From a virus: a stretch of 42,452 bases of DNA. This document shows positions 1 to 9,195 of the stretch, piece after piece. Positions within the stretch are counted from its first letter, which is position 1. Every line of letters starts with the position of its first letter. The DNA lies in IMG/VR virus record IMGVR_UViG_3300028146_000019, positions 1-42,452 of that record. One strand, given 5' to 3'. The translations under genes and the position numbers were made by a program. A model generated the notes under the pieces. That model was not told the DNA's origin and searched no databases. It was given only the letters and a program-made list of their open reading frames with translations.

Positions 1-108
1 ATCTCCCTTTTGCGTGCGTGGCGATTTCGCCTAGAGCAACCGTCACGCTGAGTCACCGTCCTAAGTGGACGTCCAATGTAGACGCTCTCGGCTAGCTACC
101 GGGAGTTG

Positions 109-138
109 GCAGCCCCGAGTTTCCAGGCTCGGGGCTGC
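109..138 (+). promoter_or_regulatory. Hairpin upstream of the first gene
   Basis: A perfect 11-bp inverted repeat (GCAGCCCCGAG at 109-119 with CTCGGGGCTGC at 128-138, 8-nt loop) ends about 20 nt before the first start codon. There is no T-tract, so it is more likely an attenuator, a processing site or a packaging-related structure than a clean intrinsic terminator. Bases 1-108 hold no gene I can support. Confidence 0.5.
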
Positions 139-158
139 TGCCATTCCTGGAGAAGATC

Positions 159-1109
159 ATGGCGCGAGTCCGAGACGTTCCCTGCTCCGGCGGCTGCGGC
201 CAGTTGATCTGGCGAGGCAAAGGCTGCCTACCGCCCGGTCAGTCGAAGTGCCAGGAGTGCCGCAAGCTCGCCCGGCGGCGCCAGTGCATCATCTGCGGGG
301 CTGCGTTCACGCCGCCGGACAAGAAGCGCTTGACGTGCTCGGACGGTTGTCGTGCCGAACGCTTCGCGGAGGTTCAGGCCCTCGGGGCAGTGTCCGCAGC
401 AGCGCGGAGAAAGCCTCTGCCGCGCTGCGAGATCTGTCGAGTGGAGTTCCGCCCCTCAACGCGCGGCGCGAGGCTGCAGCGCACCTGTGGCCGTGCGTGC
501 GGCTTGGAACTCAAACGCCGCGTGACCGTGCAGTGCATCTGCAAGGGATGCGGGCGCGAGTTCGCTCGTTCTCGGGCGTCGAGCGCTCGCGTGTACTGCA
601 ACGCATCTTGTCGTGAGCGATTCCAAGCCCCGTCGAGACCGTTGCGCGCCTGCGAGTTCTGTGGCGCGATGACCGGCTTCCGGTTCTGCAGCAAGCGACA
701 CAGTGATCGGTGGTGGAACGCCGAGCGCGCGGCGCAGCGCGGCACTCGTAGGTGCTCGTGCGGCGCCCCTGCGACGTCGTCCCGGCACCACAAGTGCGAA
801 CGCTGCCGAGAGTCCTCGCGCCGGAAACGACGACTGTACGAGCGTCGCCGCGTAAGCGAGTCCTTCGTGAGCGAGCCGTACACCCTTGCCGAGATCGCCG
901 CCCGGGATCGCTTCATGTGCGGGATCTGCCGTCGCCGAGTCGCGATGACGAAGGTCGTGCCCCATCCGAAGGCGCCCACGATCGACCACATCATCCCTCT
1001 TTCGGAGTATGGCGATGACGTCAAAGCGAACGTCCGGCTCGCGCACTTCCTCTGCAACTCGATCCGCGGCAACCGCGGAGGCGGCGAGCAACTCGCCCTC
1101 ATCGGCTGA
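159..1109 (+). CDS. Zinc-knuckle-rich HNH endonuclease
   Basis: This 316-aa protein has a C-terminal HNH nuclease domain: Cys-x-x-Cys (CGIC) near residue 251, the D-H-I-I-P-L-S core near 275-282, and a closing H-F-L-C-N-S element near 295-300. The first 240 residues are a tandem series of Cys pairs (CQEC, CIIC, CEIC, CEFC, CERC and others), probably small zinc ribbons that bind DNA. HNH genes beside terminase genes often take part in cos cleavage or packaging in tailed phages, but free-standing homing endonucleases also sit here. The ATG at 159 has a GGAG about 7 nt upstream. The 3' end overlaps the small terminase gene by 95 nt. Role in packaging versus homing is not resolved. Confidence 0.85.
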   Translation: MARVRDVPCSGGCGQLIWRGKGCLPPGQSKCQECRKLARRRQCIICGAAFTPPDKKRLTCSDGCRAERFAEVQALGAVSAAARRKPLPRCEICRVEFRPSTRGARLQRTCGRACGLELKRRVTVQCICKGCGREFARSRASSARVYCNASCRERFQAPSRPLRACEFCGAMTGFRFCSKRHSDRWWNAERAAQRGTRRCSCGAPATSSRHHKCERCRESSRRKRRLYERRRVSESFVSEPYTLAEIAARDRFMCGICRRRVAMTKVVPHPKAPTIDHIIPLSEYGDDVKANVRLAHFLCNSIRGNRGGGEQLALIG

Positions 1110-1392
1110 CTCGATCGAGCGGGTCGTTCCGCGCGGCAACCGGCGCGCTTCTCTCGCCGCGATCCGCGACCGACTCGCCGCTGAGACCAGCGACACCCTC
1201 TGGAACAAGCACAAGGACGAGTGCCACTGCGTCTGCGGAATGGGCGACGGTCGGATGCTCGTCGCGTTGGTGAAGGAACTGCGCGCGGTCATCACCGAAC
1301 TCGAGGCCCTGGGTGGGGCCGAGGAGGTATCCACGAGTGACGATCTCGCCGCTCGTCGCCAGGCAAGGATCGCGGGCGCCGCGGGTCAGTAA
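1015..1392 (+). CDS. terS: Terminase small subunit (probable)
   Basis: This 125-aa protein has the features of actinophage small terminases. After a Ser/Ala/Thr-rich leader of about 35 residues comes a helical R-x-x-L-A-A-E-T segment, a Leu/Val/Ile-rich helix ending E-L-E-A-L-G-G, and a charged D-D-L-A-A-R-R-Q-A-R tail. It would recognise the phage DNA end and regulate the large subunit. I chose ATG 1015 because GGAG (1004-1007) lies 7 nt upstream; ATG 1009 is only one base from that GGAG. No GTG or TTG start occurs further in frame, so the gene really begins inside the HNH coding sequence. It overlaps terL by 56 nt. The assignment rests on position and general pattern, not on a strong motif. 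Confidence 0.7.
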   Translation: MTSKRTSGSRTSSATRSAATAEAASNSPSSADSIERVVPRGNRRASLAAIRDRLAAETSDTLWNKHKDECHCVCGMGDGRMLVALVKELRAVITELEALGGAEEVSTSDDLAARRQARIAGAAGQ

Positions 1393-2812
1393 GTTCCCCG
1401 TCACCTCGTCCAGCGCCGGCCAGGAAGCTGTCGAACTGGCGGCGAGCGCCGGTCTGCACCTCGATCCGTGGCAACAGGACGTGCTCGTAGCGAGCCTGTA
1501 CGAGCGTCCCGGCGGTCAATGGGCCTCGTTCGAGGTCGGACTGGTCGTGCCTCGCCAGAACGGCAAGGGCTCGATCCTCGAAGCCCGGGAGTTGGCCGGA
1601 CTGTTCCTCTTCGGCGAGAAGATGATCGTCCACACCTCACACGAGTTCAAGACCAGCCTCGAAGCGTTCCGACGCATCCGGTACCTCATCGAGTCGACAC
1701 CGGACTTGGAACGGAAGGTCGTCCGGTTCTGGCAGACGACCGGCTACGAGGGCATCGAGCTGAAGAACGGCTGTCGGCTCCGGTTCGTGGCCCGGTCGAA
1801 GGGCTCGGGTCGAGGCTTCTCCGGCGACCTGGTCATCCTCGACGAGGCGTTCGCCCTGACCGCCGACCAGCTCGAGGCGCTGATGCCGACCATGTCGGCC
1901 CGGCCCAATCCGCAGATCTGGTATACGTCCTCCCCGCCACTGGACGGCATCTCCGGGGAGCCGTTGTTCAGCCTCCGAGCCCGCGGCGAGTCGTCCGACC
2001 CGCCGGATTCCCTGTGCTGGTTCGACTGGGGCGCGGCGATGGGCGCCGACCCGGATAGCCGCCACGTGTGGGCGCAGACGAATCCGGCGCTGGGGTACCG
2101 CATCACCGAGGAGTTCATCGCCCGGGAGCGTGCGGCCATGGCCCCGGAGGGGTTCGGCCGTGAACGGTTGGGGATCTGGCCGAAGACGGTCGCCGAGCAG
2201 TGGCTGATCATCCCGAAGGCCGACTGGGAAGCCGCAGCAGACCCGCGGTCGTCCGTTGTAGACCCGGTCGCGTTCGCCGTGGCGTTGAGCACCGATCGGC
2301 AGTGGGCGACGATCGGTGCGGCCGGCCGACGTGAGGACGGCCTGGTCCACGTCGAGGTTATCGACCGGCGCCAGGGCACCGGCTGGGTCACTGGCCGGTT
2401 GCAACAGCTGATCGAGCGGTGGCGGCCGTGCGCTGTCGTCATCGACAAGGGCTCCCCAGCCTCGTCTCTCGCCGCCGAGGCGGAGGAGGCGGGGGTCGAG
2501 TTGACCCCGATCCAGACCCGGGACGTGGCCGCCGCGGCTGGTGCCCTGTATGACGGGATCGCTGGCCGACCGGCACCGGACCCGGACACGGGGGAGATGG
2601 GCCGGGACCCGAGGGTGATCCGCCACCGGGACCAGCCCGAGCTGACCGCGGCTGTGGCCGCAGCAGTGAAGCGGCCCCTATCGGCCCAGTGGGCCTGGGA
2701 CCAGCTCGCCGCGTCCGCTGACATCACTCCTGTCATCGCGTGTTCGAACGCCCTCTGGGGGTTCACCACCCGCGCTCCGTCAACAGCCGAAGCGTGGGTG
2801 ATGTACGGGTGA
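1337..2812 (+). CDS. terL: Terminase large subunit
   Basis: This 491-aa protein is the ATP-driven packaging motor and nuclease. A Walker A variant V-P-R-Q-N-G-K-G lies at residues 71-78, and the Walker B L-V-I-L-D-E ends at D169-E170. A coupling-motif-like Y-T-S-S-P-P follows near residue 197. The C-terminal half (about 290-480) fits the RNase H-like nuclease, with acidic residues in F-A-V-A-L-S-T-D and V-V-I-D-K-G. I chose GTG 1337 because GAGGAGG (1321-1327) sits 9 nt upstream; the in-frame GTG at 1313 has no such site. The stop overlaps the next start (GTGA). Confidence 0.95.
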   Translation: MTISPLVARQGSRAPRVSKFPVTSSSAGQEAVELAASAGLHLDPWQQDVLVASLYERPGGQWASFEVGLVVPRQNGKGSILEARELAGLFLFGEKMIVHTSHEFKTSLEAFRRIRYLIESTPDLERKVVRFWQTTGYEGIELKNGCRLRFVARSKGSGRGFSGDLVILDEAFALTADQLEALMPTMSARPNPQIWYTSSPPLDGISGEPLFSLRARGESSDPPDSLCWFDWGAAMGADPDSRHVWAQTNPALGYRITEEFIARERAAMAPEGFGRERLGIWPKTVAEQWLIIPKADWEAAADPRSSVVDPVAFAVALSTDRQWATIGAAGRREDGLVHVEVIDRRQGTGWVTGRLQQLIERWRPCAVVIDKGSPASSLAAEAEEAGVELTPIQTRDVAAAAGALYDGIAGRPAPDPDTGEMGRDPRVIRHRDQPELTAAVAAAVKRPLSAQWAWDQLAASADITPVIACSNALWGFTTRAPSTAEAWVMYG

Positions 2813-3000
2813 CCCACGCACAGGCCCTCCTGTTGGCCGCGGTTGGGCTGACTCACGTCGTCGTCGGCGTGGTGTGGCTGTTCGGGCCGTGGGCCCTCGT
2901 CGGGTCCGGTCTGTGTTTGTTCGCTGTCGCTCTGTTCGTGCCTTGGAAGGAGCGGCGTGGCGAACCTGTTCCGGAGTCTGATCTCCCGCCGCCCGACTGA
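2809..3000 (+). CDS. Small two-helix membrane protein
   Basis: This 63-aa protein starts at a GTG that overlaps the terL stop. Residues 5-47 form two hydrophobic helices, separated by the short turn F-G-P-W, then comes a charged tail (K-E-R-R ... P-P-P-D). No family is recognised. The last 44 nt overlap the portal gene, so translation is probably coupled. Small membrane proteins between terminase and portal are common in actinophages, but no function can be assigned. Confidence 0.7.
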   Translation: MTHAQALLLAAVGLTHVVVGVVWLFGPWALVGSGLCLFAVALFVPWKERRGEPVPESDLPPPD

Positions 3001-6000
3001 CGAGGTCGCGAGGTTCTCCACCCAGGACTACCTGCGGTGGCTGAGTTCCGCGTGGAACGGTCTCGTTCAGCCGATGTACCCGTCGACGTCGACGTACTCG
3101 CAGGGTAGGCCGGCGGAGCGGATCGAGAACTCGTTCACCGGCTACGTGTACGGCGCGTACAAGGTCAACCCGATTGTGTACGGGCTGATGACGCGCCGCT
3201 CGTCGGTGTTCTCCGAGGCCCGGTTCATGTGGCGCGAGGTCCTCGACGGCAAGCCGGGTGACCTGTTCTGGAACGACACCCTGCAGGTGCTGTCGCGGCC
3301 GTGGCCGAACGGCACGACGGGTGAGTTGCTGACGCGGATGATCCAGGACGTGGACCTGGCGGGGAACTGTTACATCGTCAACGAGGGCGACCGTCTGCGC
3401 CGGTTGCGCCCCGACTGGGTGCAGATCATCCTGTCCGGCAACCCGCTGACGGATCCCGACGTGGACGTGGTGGGGTACACCTTCACTCCTGGCGGGCCGG
3501 ATGCAGGCGAGCCGGTGCCGTACATGCCCGACGAGGTGTGTCACTGGAGCCCGATCCCGGACCCGGACGCGCAGTACCGGGGCATGTCGTGGCTGACGCC
3601 GGTGGTGCGGGAGATCCAGGGCGACCAGGCCGCCACGTCCCACAAGCTGGCCTTCTACCGCAACGGCGCCACCCTCGGCCCGATCGTGAAGCTTCCGAAG
3701 GAGATGACTCCGGAGCAGTTCAAGAAGTTCATCCAGGCCGACCGGGAAGCCCATGCCGGCGCGGAGAACGCCTACTCGACCATGTACATCGGCGGCGGCG
3801 CGGATGTGACGCTGGCCGCGGCAAACATGCAGCAGCTCGACTTCAAGGCGGTCCAGGGCGCGGGAGAAACGCGGCTGTGCGTGGCCTCAGGAGTTCCGGC
3901 GGTCATCGCGGGAGTGTCGGAGGGCCTGTCGGGGTCGTCGCTGAACGCCGGCAACTACGGAACAGCTAAGCGCAGCTTCGCCGACGGCACCCTGCGGACC
4001 CTGTGGCGGTCCGCCTGCGCTGCCCTGTCGACGATCCTCGAGGTTCCCGACGATGCGGAACTCTGGTACGACGAGTCGCACATTGCGTTCCTGCGTGAGG
4101 ACCAGCAGGACCAGGCGCAGATCGACCAGACCACCATGGCGACGATCGTGTCGGGCATCACTGGCGGGTTCGAGCCGGCCACGGTGGTGGCGACGGTGCG
4201 TCCTCAGTGGAGCAAGTCGCTGCAGCACTCCGGCCTGATGTCGGTGCAGCTGACCCCGCCCGGGTCGGAGCCCACGGACACCGTCGACGGAACCGACGTT
4301 CCGCCCCCCGATGACGGGGTTCCGCCGGATCAGGCCCGTTCCCAGGCCGACCTCGACGATGAGCTGGACGAGGTCTTGTGGGCGCTCGACGAGGTGATCG
4401 AGCGCTCCTACAACCCGGACCAGGCGCGCATCAGCGCCGGCCACGTAGGCGGCGGCCGCTTCGGCAGCAAGATCACGCCGCTGCTTGAGCACTGGCTGGC
4501 GGCCGGCGGTAAGGGCGACCCGCTCGGCGAGGCAGGCGTCAGCCGGCAGACGATCGTGGCCGCCGCCAAGGCCCACGGCGTCGAGGTCCCGCCGCGCATG
4601 CCGCTGGCGGCGCTGAAGGCGGCCCTGTACGCGGCGGTGCATGAGCGGGCAGTGGCGCACACTGGCGGCACCCTGCACCCGGAGGTCACCGAGCACCAGC
4701 ACCGGGTCCGCCGCATCGAAGCGGCCCGCCCTCTCGCCACTCTGGCCCGCGACATCGACTCCGCGTCGACCCTGTCGGAGACTCCCGATCCCGGGCAGCC
4801 GAGTCGGTCCCAGGTCATCGGGGAGCACATCGACGGAGCGGAGCAGGCCGGAGAGCTGACCCCGGACCAGGCGGCGAAGCTGCGGTCCACACTGGCCGGC
4901 GAGGGTGGCGCCTCGAAGGTCAAGGCCGCCGTGACTCGGATGAACAAGGCCAACGGGGTCTCGTTGATCGGCAACGCCGACAAGACCACCACCTTCGACC
5001 CCGCCTTGCACAAGCCCCTGGTCCACGACACTGCGGCGGACTCGATCGCCCCGGGTACCCGGGTACGGGTAGTGCAGCAAGGACACACCGTCGACGGCAC
5101 CACAGTCGAGAAGGCGGTCGTGGCACCCGTTGGTCGGGCGACCGGGCGAGTTCCAGCGGTAGCGCCGGCCACGGGCGCGCTGCCCGGCGAGCAGAACGAC
5201 CTTTCGGCCAAGGAACTGTCGGATCTGGCCATGATGGCCGACCTGCCGCGCCACTACCTCGCAGACGTGCGGCCGGGATCGAACCAGGCCGCGAACAAGC
5301 GGGTCGACAAGCTGGTGCGGCTGGGGTACATGACCCGAGACGCTGATGGACGGCTCGAAGTCACGGACGCTGGTCGGAAGCGGGCAGGCGTCAAGTCGGC
5401 GGAGGAGTGGTCGACCGGCGCGAAGCCCTCCGTGGCACCGGTCGGACGGGCGCCGCGTTCAACCCCGAGCGGCGGCGAGAACCCGTTCGAACTCGCCCCG
5501 GGCTATAAGGGTGCCCGAGGTCGCGCCCGGCAGGCGGAGCGGGAAGAGGCGCTGCTGGCAGTAGCCCAGCACGGCACCTACGGCGCGGGCCAAGGGGCGC
5601 AACTTGAGGCACTCCAAGCGCTGGCGAGCAGCGGCTACCTCAAGCGCGAGGGAGGCAAATGGCAACTGACCGCGCTAGGACGTGACTACGTTGCCCGGAA
5701 GTCGGGAGCGTCTTCTCCGGCTCCGGTGGGACGACCGGCGAAGAAGGCGACACCGGCGAAGAGGCTCACCGCCCGCGATGCCGCGAAGCTCACCCCCGCC
5801 GAGCTGCAGCAGGCGGTGGCCGACGGTCGGGTGACACCCCGGGTGGCGGAGCAGGCCGTCACCGGCGGCCACCTCGCGGCCAAGAAGGCCGGGACGACCA
5901 AGGTCGCTGACCCGGCGGGGAAGCCTGGTCTTCTGCGGGTCCTGCCACAGGTGCAGCGCGGCGAACCCGGCGACGGCAGCTACCGCAACCCGGACGGCAC

Positions 6001-8266
6001 CCGTGGCCCATGGGGTCGCTTCGGCGCCTCGGGCCTGCTGCTGCGCCACGTCGGCGAAGACGGTGTGCCCCGCTACCTAATGGCCAAGCGGTCCGCCGGA
6101 GTCGAAAACGGCGGTACGTGGGCATTCCCGGGTGGCGCCCTGGACCAGCACGAGTCCGACTACCAGGGGGCCACACGCGAGCTGGTGGAGGAACTCGGCC
6201 TGAAGCCGTCCGATGTGGAGGCTGGTCGAGTTCACGGCACGCACACCACGACAACGCCCGGCGGGTGGCACTACACCAGCATCGCCGCGACCGTCCCCAC
6301 CCAGGTCGCGCCGAAGCTGTCGTCGTCGCACTGGGAGACCGGCGAGACCCGGTGGATGACTGCCGACGAGATCGCTGACCTGGACCGGCAGGGCCTCCTG
6401 CACGGCGCCCTCGGCGGGGGACAACTGCAGGCCAACGTCCTCGACCTGTTCCCACCCCCACCGACCAAGGCGGCGAAGCAGACCGCGCCCCGCCCGACGA
6501 TTCCGACCTACGCGCCGCCGTCGAGTTTGAGCGCGGCCGACCGGGCCCGGGTCGAGCGACTCGTCCGCGCGGACCCGCAAATCCACGCCACCACCATTGA
6601 TCGGTTCGGCCCGATCTCGTCGTCAGGCGCACTGAGGCCGGCGGACGCGGCGTGGCTCCAGTCGGTGTACGAGCGGGAGCCGGCGTACATCAACCACGTG
6701 GCGCAGGACGTCCGGGTCGCTGACCTCATCGCCCGGCGGGCGACAGCGGCCGGGGAGACGCCGGAGGCGTACAAGGCAGACGTCGCGGCCCGACTGAAGG
6801 CGACGCTCGCGGACAAGCCCATCGCGGTCCGGGTACGCGACCAAGCCGCACTGCGCGCCATCCTTGCCGATGGGCGATTCAAGACCCAGCACGAGGGCGT
6901 CAAGCGGGCCCCCGGGCTGGGAGCGGACGCCGCCCGCCGTCGGTTGGGCGAAGCGATCCTGGGCGTCCCAGCCGACGCCCCGACGAGTACGCGGCCCGTA
7001 TACGGCTATGTGGCGATCAACGGCGTTGAGCCGGCTCTGACCCCGGGCCGGAAGATCGCCGGCGTCGCGCAACGCGAGGGATCGAAGGACGCTCTCAGCG
7101 AATACGGTCAGGTGCAGGTGGTGTTGAAGCCGGGAGTCCGGTCGAGGACGACAGCCACCGTCGGAGACAGCCTCGATGAGATCGGCTTGGTCCGACCGTC
7201 CCCTGTAGACAACCCGTCGGCCGAGTCGCTGGGTGCGTCATCGCTTGACTCGCTTGAGTCGCCCAGCTTCACCCGAACCCGTTACGTGGAGGCGCAGATC
7301 CACGGCGGCGTGTCCTCCGGCGACATCGCTGAGGTCGTCTTCGCAGACCCGCCCGACGCCGCAACAACCCGGGCCCTGGACCGGGCTGGTGTGCCGTGGC
7401 GAGTGCTGACTCCCCACTCAGGTGCGCCATCTGCTCCAGCTAAGGAGACCGCGGCCCCGAACCCCGGCCGTCACGGCTGGGGCGACAGCCCACCCTCAAC
7501 CGACCGCATGGCGTTCGAGACTGGTGAGGCAGGGGACCCGGCGTACATGCCCCCACCCCGCTCCGACCACACCGTGTACCCGCATCCCGACGCCGAGGTC
7601 CGGACCGCGGTCGAGGACGCGTGGGCCAGGGTGGCGAACAGCACCGGCTTCGCGAAGCTCGCGGACATCCGCGACCAGCTCGGTGCAACGTACCCATGGG
7701 ACCAGGTGAACCGGGTCCTGCGGGACATGACCACGGGAACGGAACCTGCTGGGGTGCTGCTGCCCGAGTCCAACCAGCAATCCCTGACCCAGCGGGACCG
7801 GGACGCGCGGATCAACCTGGGCGGCCAGACGAAACACCTTCTGACCTTCGACGACGCTCCGGCGGCCAGGATCCGGGCCCGGCAGACCGGTTCGGCGGTC
7901 CGCTCCTCCGCCCTGGACGACCTGTCCGAGGATCCCTCCCTCGACGAGATCCGCTCCATGGCGGACGACGAGGGCATCGAGCGGGCGGCAGGACACGACG
8001 TCACGCTCGGGCACGACGAGCTGCACCACTACTGGGTCGAGGGCGAGGGGCGACACCTCTGGGTTGATTCGCCGACCCCGTGGCGGACCCTGTACGCGCT
8101 CGTGACTGCGGCGGTGCGGAAGAACAAGCGGGCCGTGCCGCCCGAGGTGATCAAGACCTGGGTGTCCCGCTGGTTCATCGAGGCCAAGGGCTACGCCGCC
8201 GGCTCGGACCGCAACAGGGTCGAGCACGGCCAGCCGCCACGTGGCCACAAGGTCGGGCCGGGCTGA
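2957..8266 (+). CDS. Giant portal fusion: portal + winged-helix repeats + Nudix + ART-like domain
   Basis: At 1769 aa this is three to four times the usual portal length, with no stop or obvious break. Residues 1 to about 430 are an HK97-type portal (R-P-W-P-N-G-T..., W-S-P-I-P-D-P, G-V-P-A-V-I-A-G-V-S-E-G). Residues 495-505 carry G-H-V-G-G-G-R-F-G-S-K, a motif shared with two downstream proteins. About 750-812 and 861-913 are two similar winged-helix-like segments (G-Y-M/L-x-R ... L-T/V-x-x-G-R), separated by A-P-V-G-R linkers. About 1015-1150 is a Nudix hydrolase with a complete Nudix box (G1060, E1066, R1074-E1075, E1078-E1079, G1081). About 1285-1490 resembles DUF3626/ADP-ribosyltransferase-like proteins (R-V-R-D at the start, R-T-T-A-T-V-G-D-S, Y-V-E-A-Q-I-H-G-G). 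The final ~130 residues are a conserved phage tail-piece (H-H-Y-W-V-E-G ... H-G-x-P-P-R-G-x-K-V-G-P-G). The portal and Nudix calls are firm; the ART-like call is by pattern. Stop and next start overlap (TGATG). Confidence 0.9.
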   Translation: MANLFRSLISRRPTDEVARFSTQDYLRWLSSAWNGLVQPMYPSTSTYSQGRPAERIENSFTGYVYGAYKVNPIVYGLMTRRSSVFSEARFMWREVLDGKPGDLFWNDTLQVLSRPWPNGTTGELLTRMIQDVDLAGNCYIVNEGDRLRRLRPDWVQIILSGNPLTDPDVDVVGYTFTPGGPDAGEPVPYMPDEVCHWSPIPDPDAQYRGMSWLTPVVREIQGDQAATSHKLAFYRNGATLGPIVKLPKEMTPEQFKKFIQADREAHAGAENAYSTMYIGGGADVTLAAANMQQLDFKAVQGAGETRLCVASGVPAVIAGVSEGLSGSSLNAGNYGTAKRSFADGTLRTLWRSACAALSTILEVPDDAELWYDESHIAFLREDQQDQAQIDQTTMATIVSGITGGFEPATVVATVRPQWSKSLQHSGLMSVQLTPPGSEPTDTVDGTDVPPPDDGVPPDQARSQADLDDELDEVLWALDEVIERSYNPDQARISAGHVGGGRFGSKITPLLEHWLAAGGKGDPLGEAGVSRQTIVAAAKAHGVEVPPRMPLAALKAALYAAVHERAVAHTGGTLHPEVTEHQHRVRRIEAARPLATLARDIDSASTLSETPDPGQPSRSQVIGEHIDGAEQAGELTPDQAAKLRSTLAGEGGASKVKAAVTRMNKANGVSLIGNADKTTTFDPALHKPLVHDTAADSIAPGTRVRVVQQGHTVDGTTVEKAVVAPVGRATGRVPAVAPATGALPGEQNDLSAKELSDLAMMADLPRHYLADVRPGSNQAANKRVDKLVRLGYMTRDADGRLEVTDAGRKRAGVKSAEEWSTGAKPSVAPVGRAPRSTPSGGENPFELAPGYKGARGRARQAEREEALLAVAQHGTYGAGQGAQLEALQALASSGYLKREGGKWQLTALGRDYVARKSGASSPAPVGRPAKKATPAKRLTARDAAKLTPAELQQAVADGRVTPRVAEQAVTGGHLAAKKAGTTKVADPAGKPGLLRVLPQVQRGEPGDGSYRNPDGTRGPWGRFGASGLLLRHVGEDGVPRYLMAKRSAGVENGGTWAFPGGALDQHESDYQGATRELVEELGLKPSDVEAGRVHGTHTTTTPGGWHYTSIAATVPTQVAPKLSSSHWETGETRWMTADEIADLDRQGLLHGALGGGQLQANVLDLFPPPPTKAAKQTAPRPTIPTYAPPSSLSAADRARVERLVRADPQIHATTIDRFGPISSSGALRPADAAWLQSVYEREPAYINHVAQDVRVADLIARRATAAGETPEAYKADVAARLKATLADKPIAVRVRDQAALRAILADGRFKTQHEGVKRAPGLGADAARRRLGEAILGVPADAPTSTRPVYGYVAINGVEPALTPGRKIAGVAQREGSKDALSEYGQVQVVLKPGVRSRTTATVGDSLDEIGLVRPSPVDNPSAESLGASSLDSLESPSFTRTRYVEAQIHGGVSSGDIAEVVFADPPDAATTRALDRAGVPWRVLTPHSGAPSAPAKETAAPNPGRHGWGDSPPSTDRMAFETGEAGDPAYMPPPRSDHTVYPHPDAEVRTAVEDAWARVANSTGFAKLADIRDQLGATYPWDQVNRVLRDMTTGTEPAGVLLPESNQQSLTQRDRDARINLGGQTKHLLTFDDAPAARIRARQTGSAVRSSALDDLSEDPSLDEIRSMADDEGIERAAGHDVTLGHDELHHYWVEGEGRHLWVDSPTPWRTLYALVTAAVRKNKRAVPPEVIKTWVSRWFIEAKGYAAGSDRNRVEHGQPPRGHKVGPG

Positions 8267-9195
8267 TGGCCCTCACGCAGGCGGACATCGCCCGGAAGAT
8301 CCGGACGTTCCAAATCCTGCGTGCCGGCGTGACCGACGCCCATGGCCACCTGCACGCGCCGAAGGGCCACTTTGGTGGCCGGTTCATCGCCAAGCTGGCG
8401 GGCGCGCTGGGCAGGGACACCAAGGCAGCCTCTGGCCCGAGACCCCTTCCCGCTCCGAGATCTCGCGGACCAGCGCCGGGCGCGGGGCTTCGCGGTACCC
8501 TCACTGCCGCGAAGACAACCCGCGAGGTGTCCAGCGCAGCCACCGCGGAGGCGCGACGGATCACCGGCCGGGACATCCCGTTCGACTTCACGGGCTCCGA
8601 CCCCCACGTCGCCCGCGAACACGCCGAAGGAGTTCTTCGCGGCCTCGAACGGTATCCGCACGCCCGCCTCCGGGCTGTTGGGCTGGTCGACATGTCCCAC
8701 GAGGACGAGGACGGCTACCGGCACACCGACTGGGCAACGACCACCGTTCACACCGACGGGTCTGCCAGCATCAACTTCGACGCCGGCTACTCCAGCCCCA
8801 CCGGGGCATCTCGCTACCGGGAATCGCTGGCGGCGGCCGGAGAGCGCCGACGAATGGGGCCGGGCCTCACCACCTCCGATCCCATGGGCATCGCGCTGCA
8901 CGAGTTCGGCCACGTCCTCGCCGGATCAGGCCCCACGGGCGTGAACGGCAAAGCCCGCCAACTCGCCGACCGGGTCGCCGTCACCCACGAGACGTACCAG
9001 CACTCCGACGACCCACACGTGGCGAGAGCTTTCCGCGACCTGGCCATCGGACACGAGGTGTCGGTGTATGCCACCGAGGACAAGCCCGAGTTGACTGCGG
9101 AGGCGTTCGCTGACGTGATGGCCCACGGCGACGACGCATCCGTGTTGTCCCGCCTCATCGCGGACCTCATCGACGACGAGGTGACACCGTCATGA
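8266..9195 (+). CDS. Zincin metallopeptidase, putative virion-delivered protein
   Basis: This 309-aa protein has the zinc-binding helix H-E-F-G-H at 212-216 and a likely third ligand E279 in T-A-E-A-F-A-D, the arrangement of gluzincin-like metallopeptidases. The ATG at 8266 overlaps the portal stop. Residues 1-21 contain T-Q-A-D-I-A-R-K-I-R-T-F-Q-I-L-R, nearly identical to the start of the GNAT protein at 9407. Residues 33-44 (K-G-H-F-G-G-R-F-I-A-K) match a motif in the portal fusion and the prohead protease. Metalloprotease domains of this kind occur in MuF-type phage proteins; cleavage of a host or capsid target is inferred. The long stretch 45-90 looks like a linker. Confidence 0.85.
   Translation: MALTQADIARKIRTFQILRAGVTDAHGHLHAPKGHFGGRFIAKLAGALGRDTKAASGPRPLPAPRSRGPAPGAGLRGTLTAAKTTREVSSAATAEARRITGRDIPFDFTGSDPHVAREHAEGVLRGLERYPHARLRAVGLVDMSHEDEDGYRHTDWATTTVHTDGSASINFDAGYSSPTGASRYRESLAAAGERRRMGPGLTTSDPMGIALHEFGHVLAGSGPTGVNGKARQLADRVAVTHETYQHSDDPHVARAFRDLAIGHEVSVYATEDKPELTAEAFADVMAHGDDASVLSRLIADLIDDEVTPS

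Noticed and set aside
1744-3021. A 425-aa minus-strand ORF under the terminase
   Set aside because: It is antisense to the terminase and portal genes, with Ser/Arg/Ala-rich sequence and no recognisable domain.
3887-5254. A 455-aa minus-strand ORF under the portal gene
   Set aside because: It is wholly antisense to the well-supported portal fusion. The translation is Arg/Gly/Val-rich with no motif.
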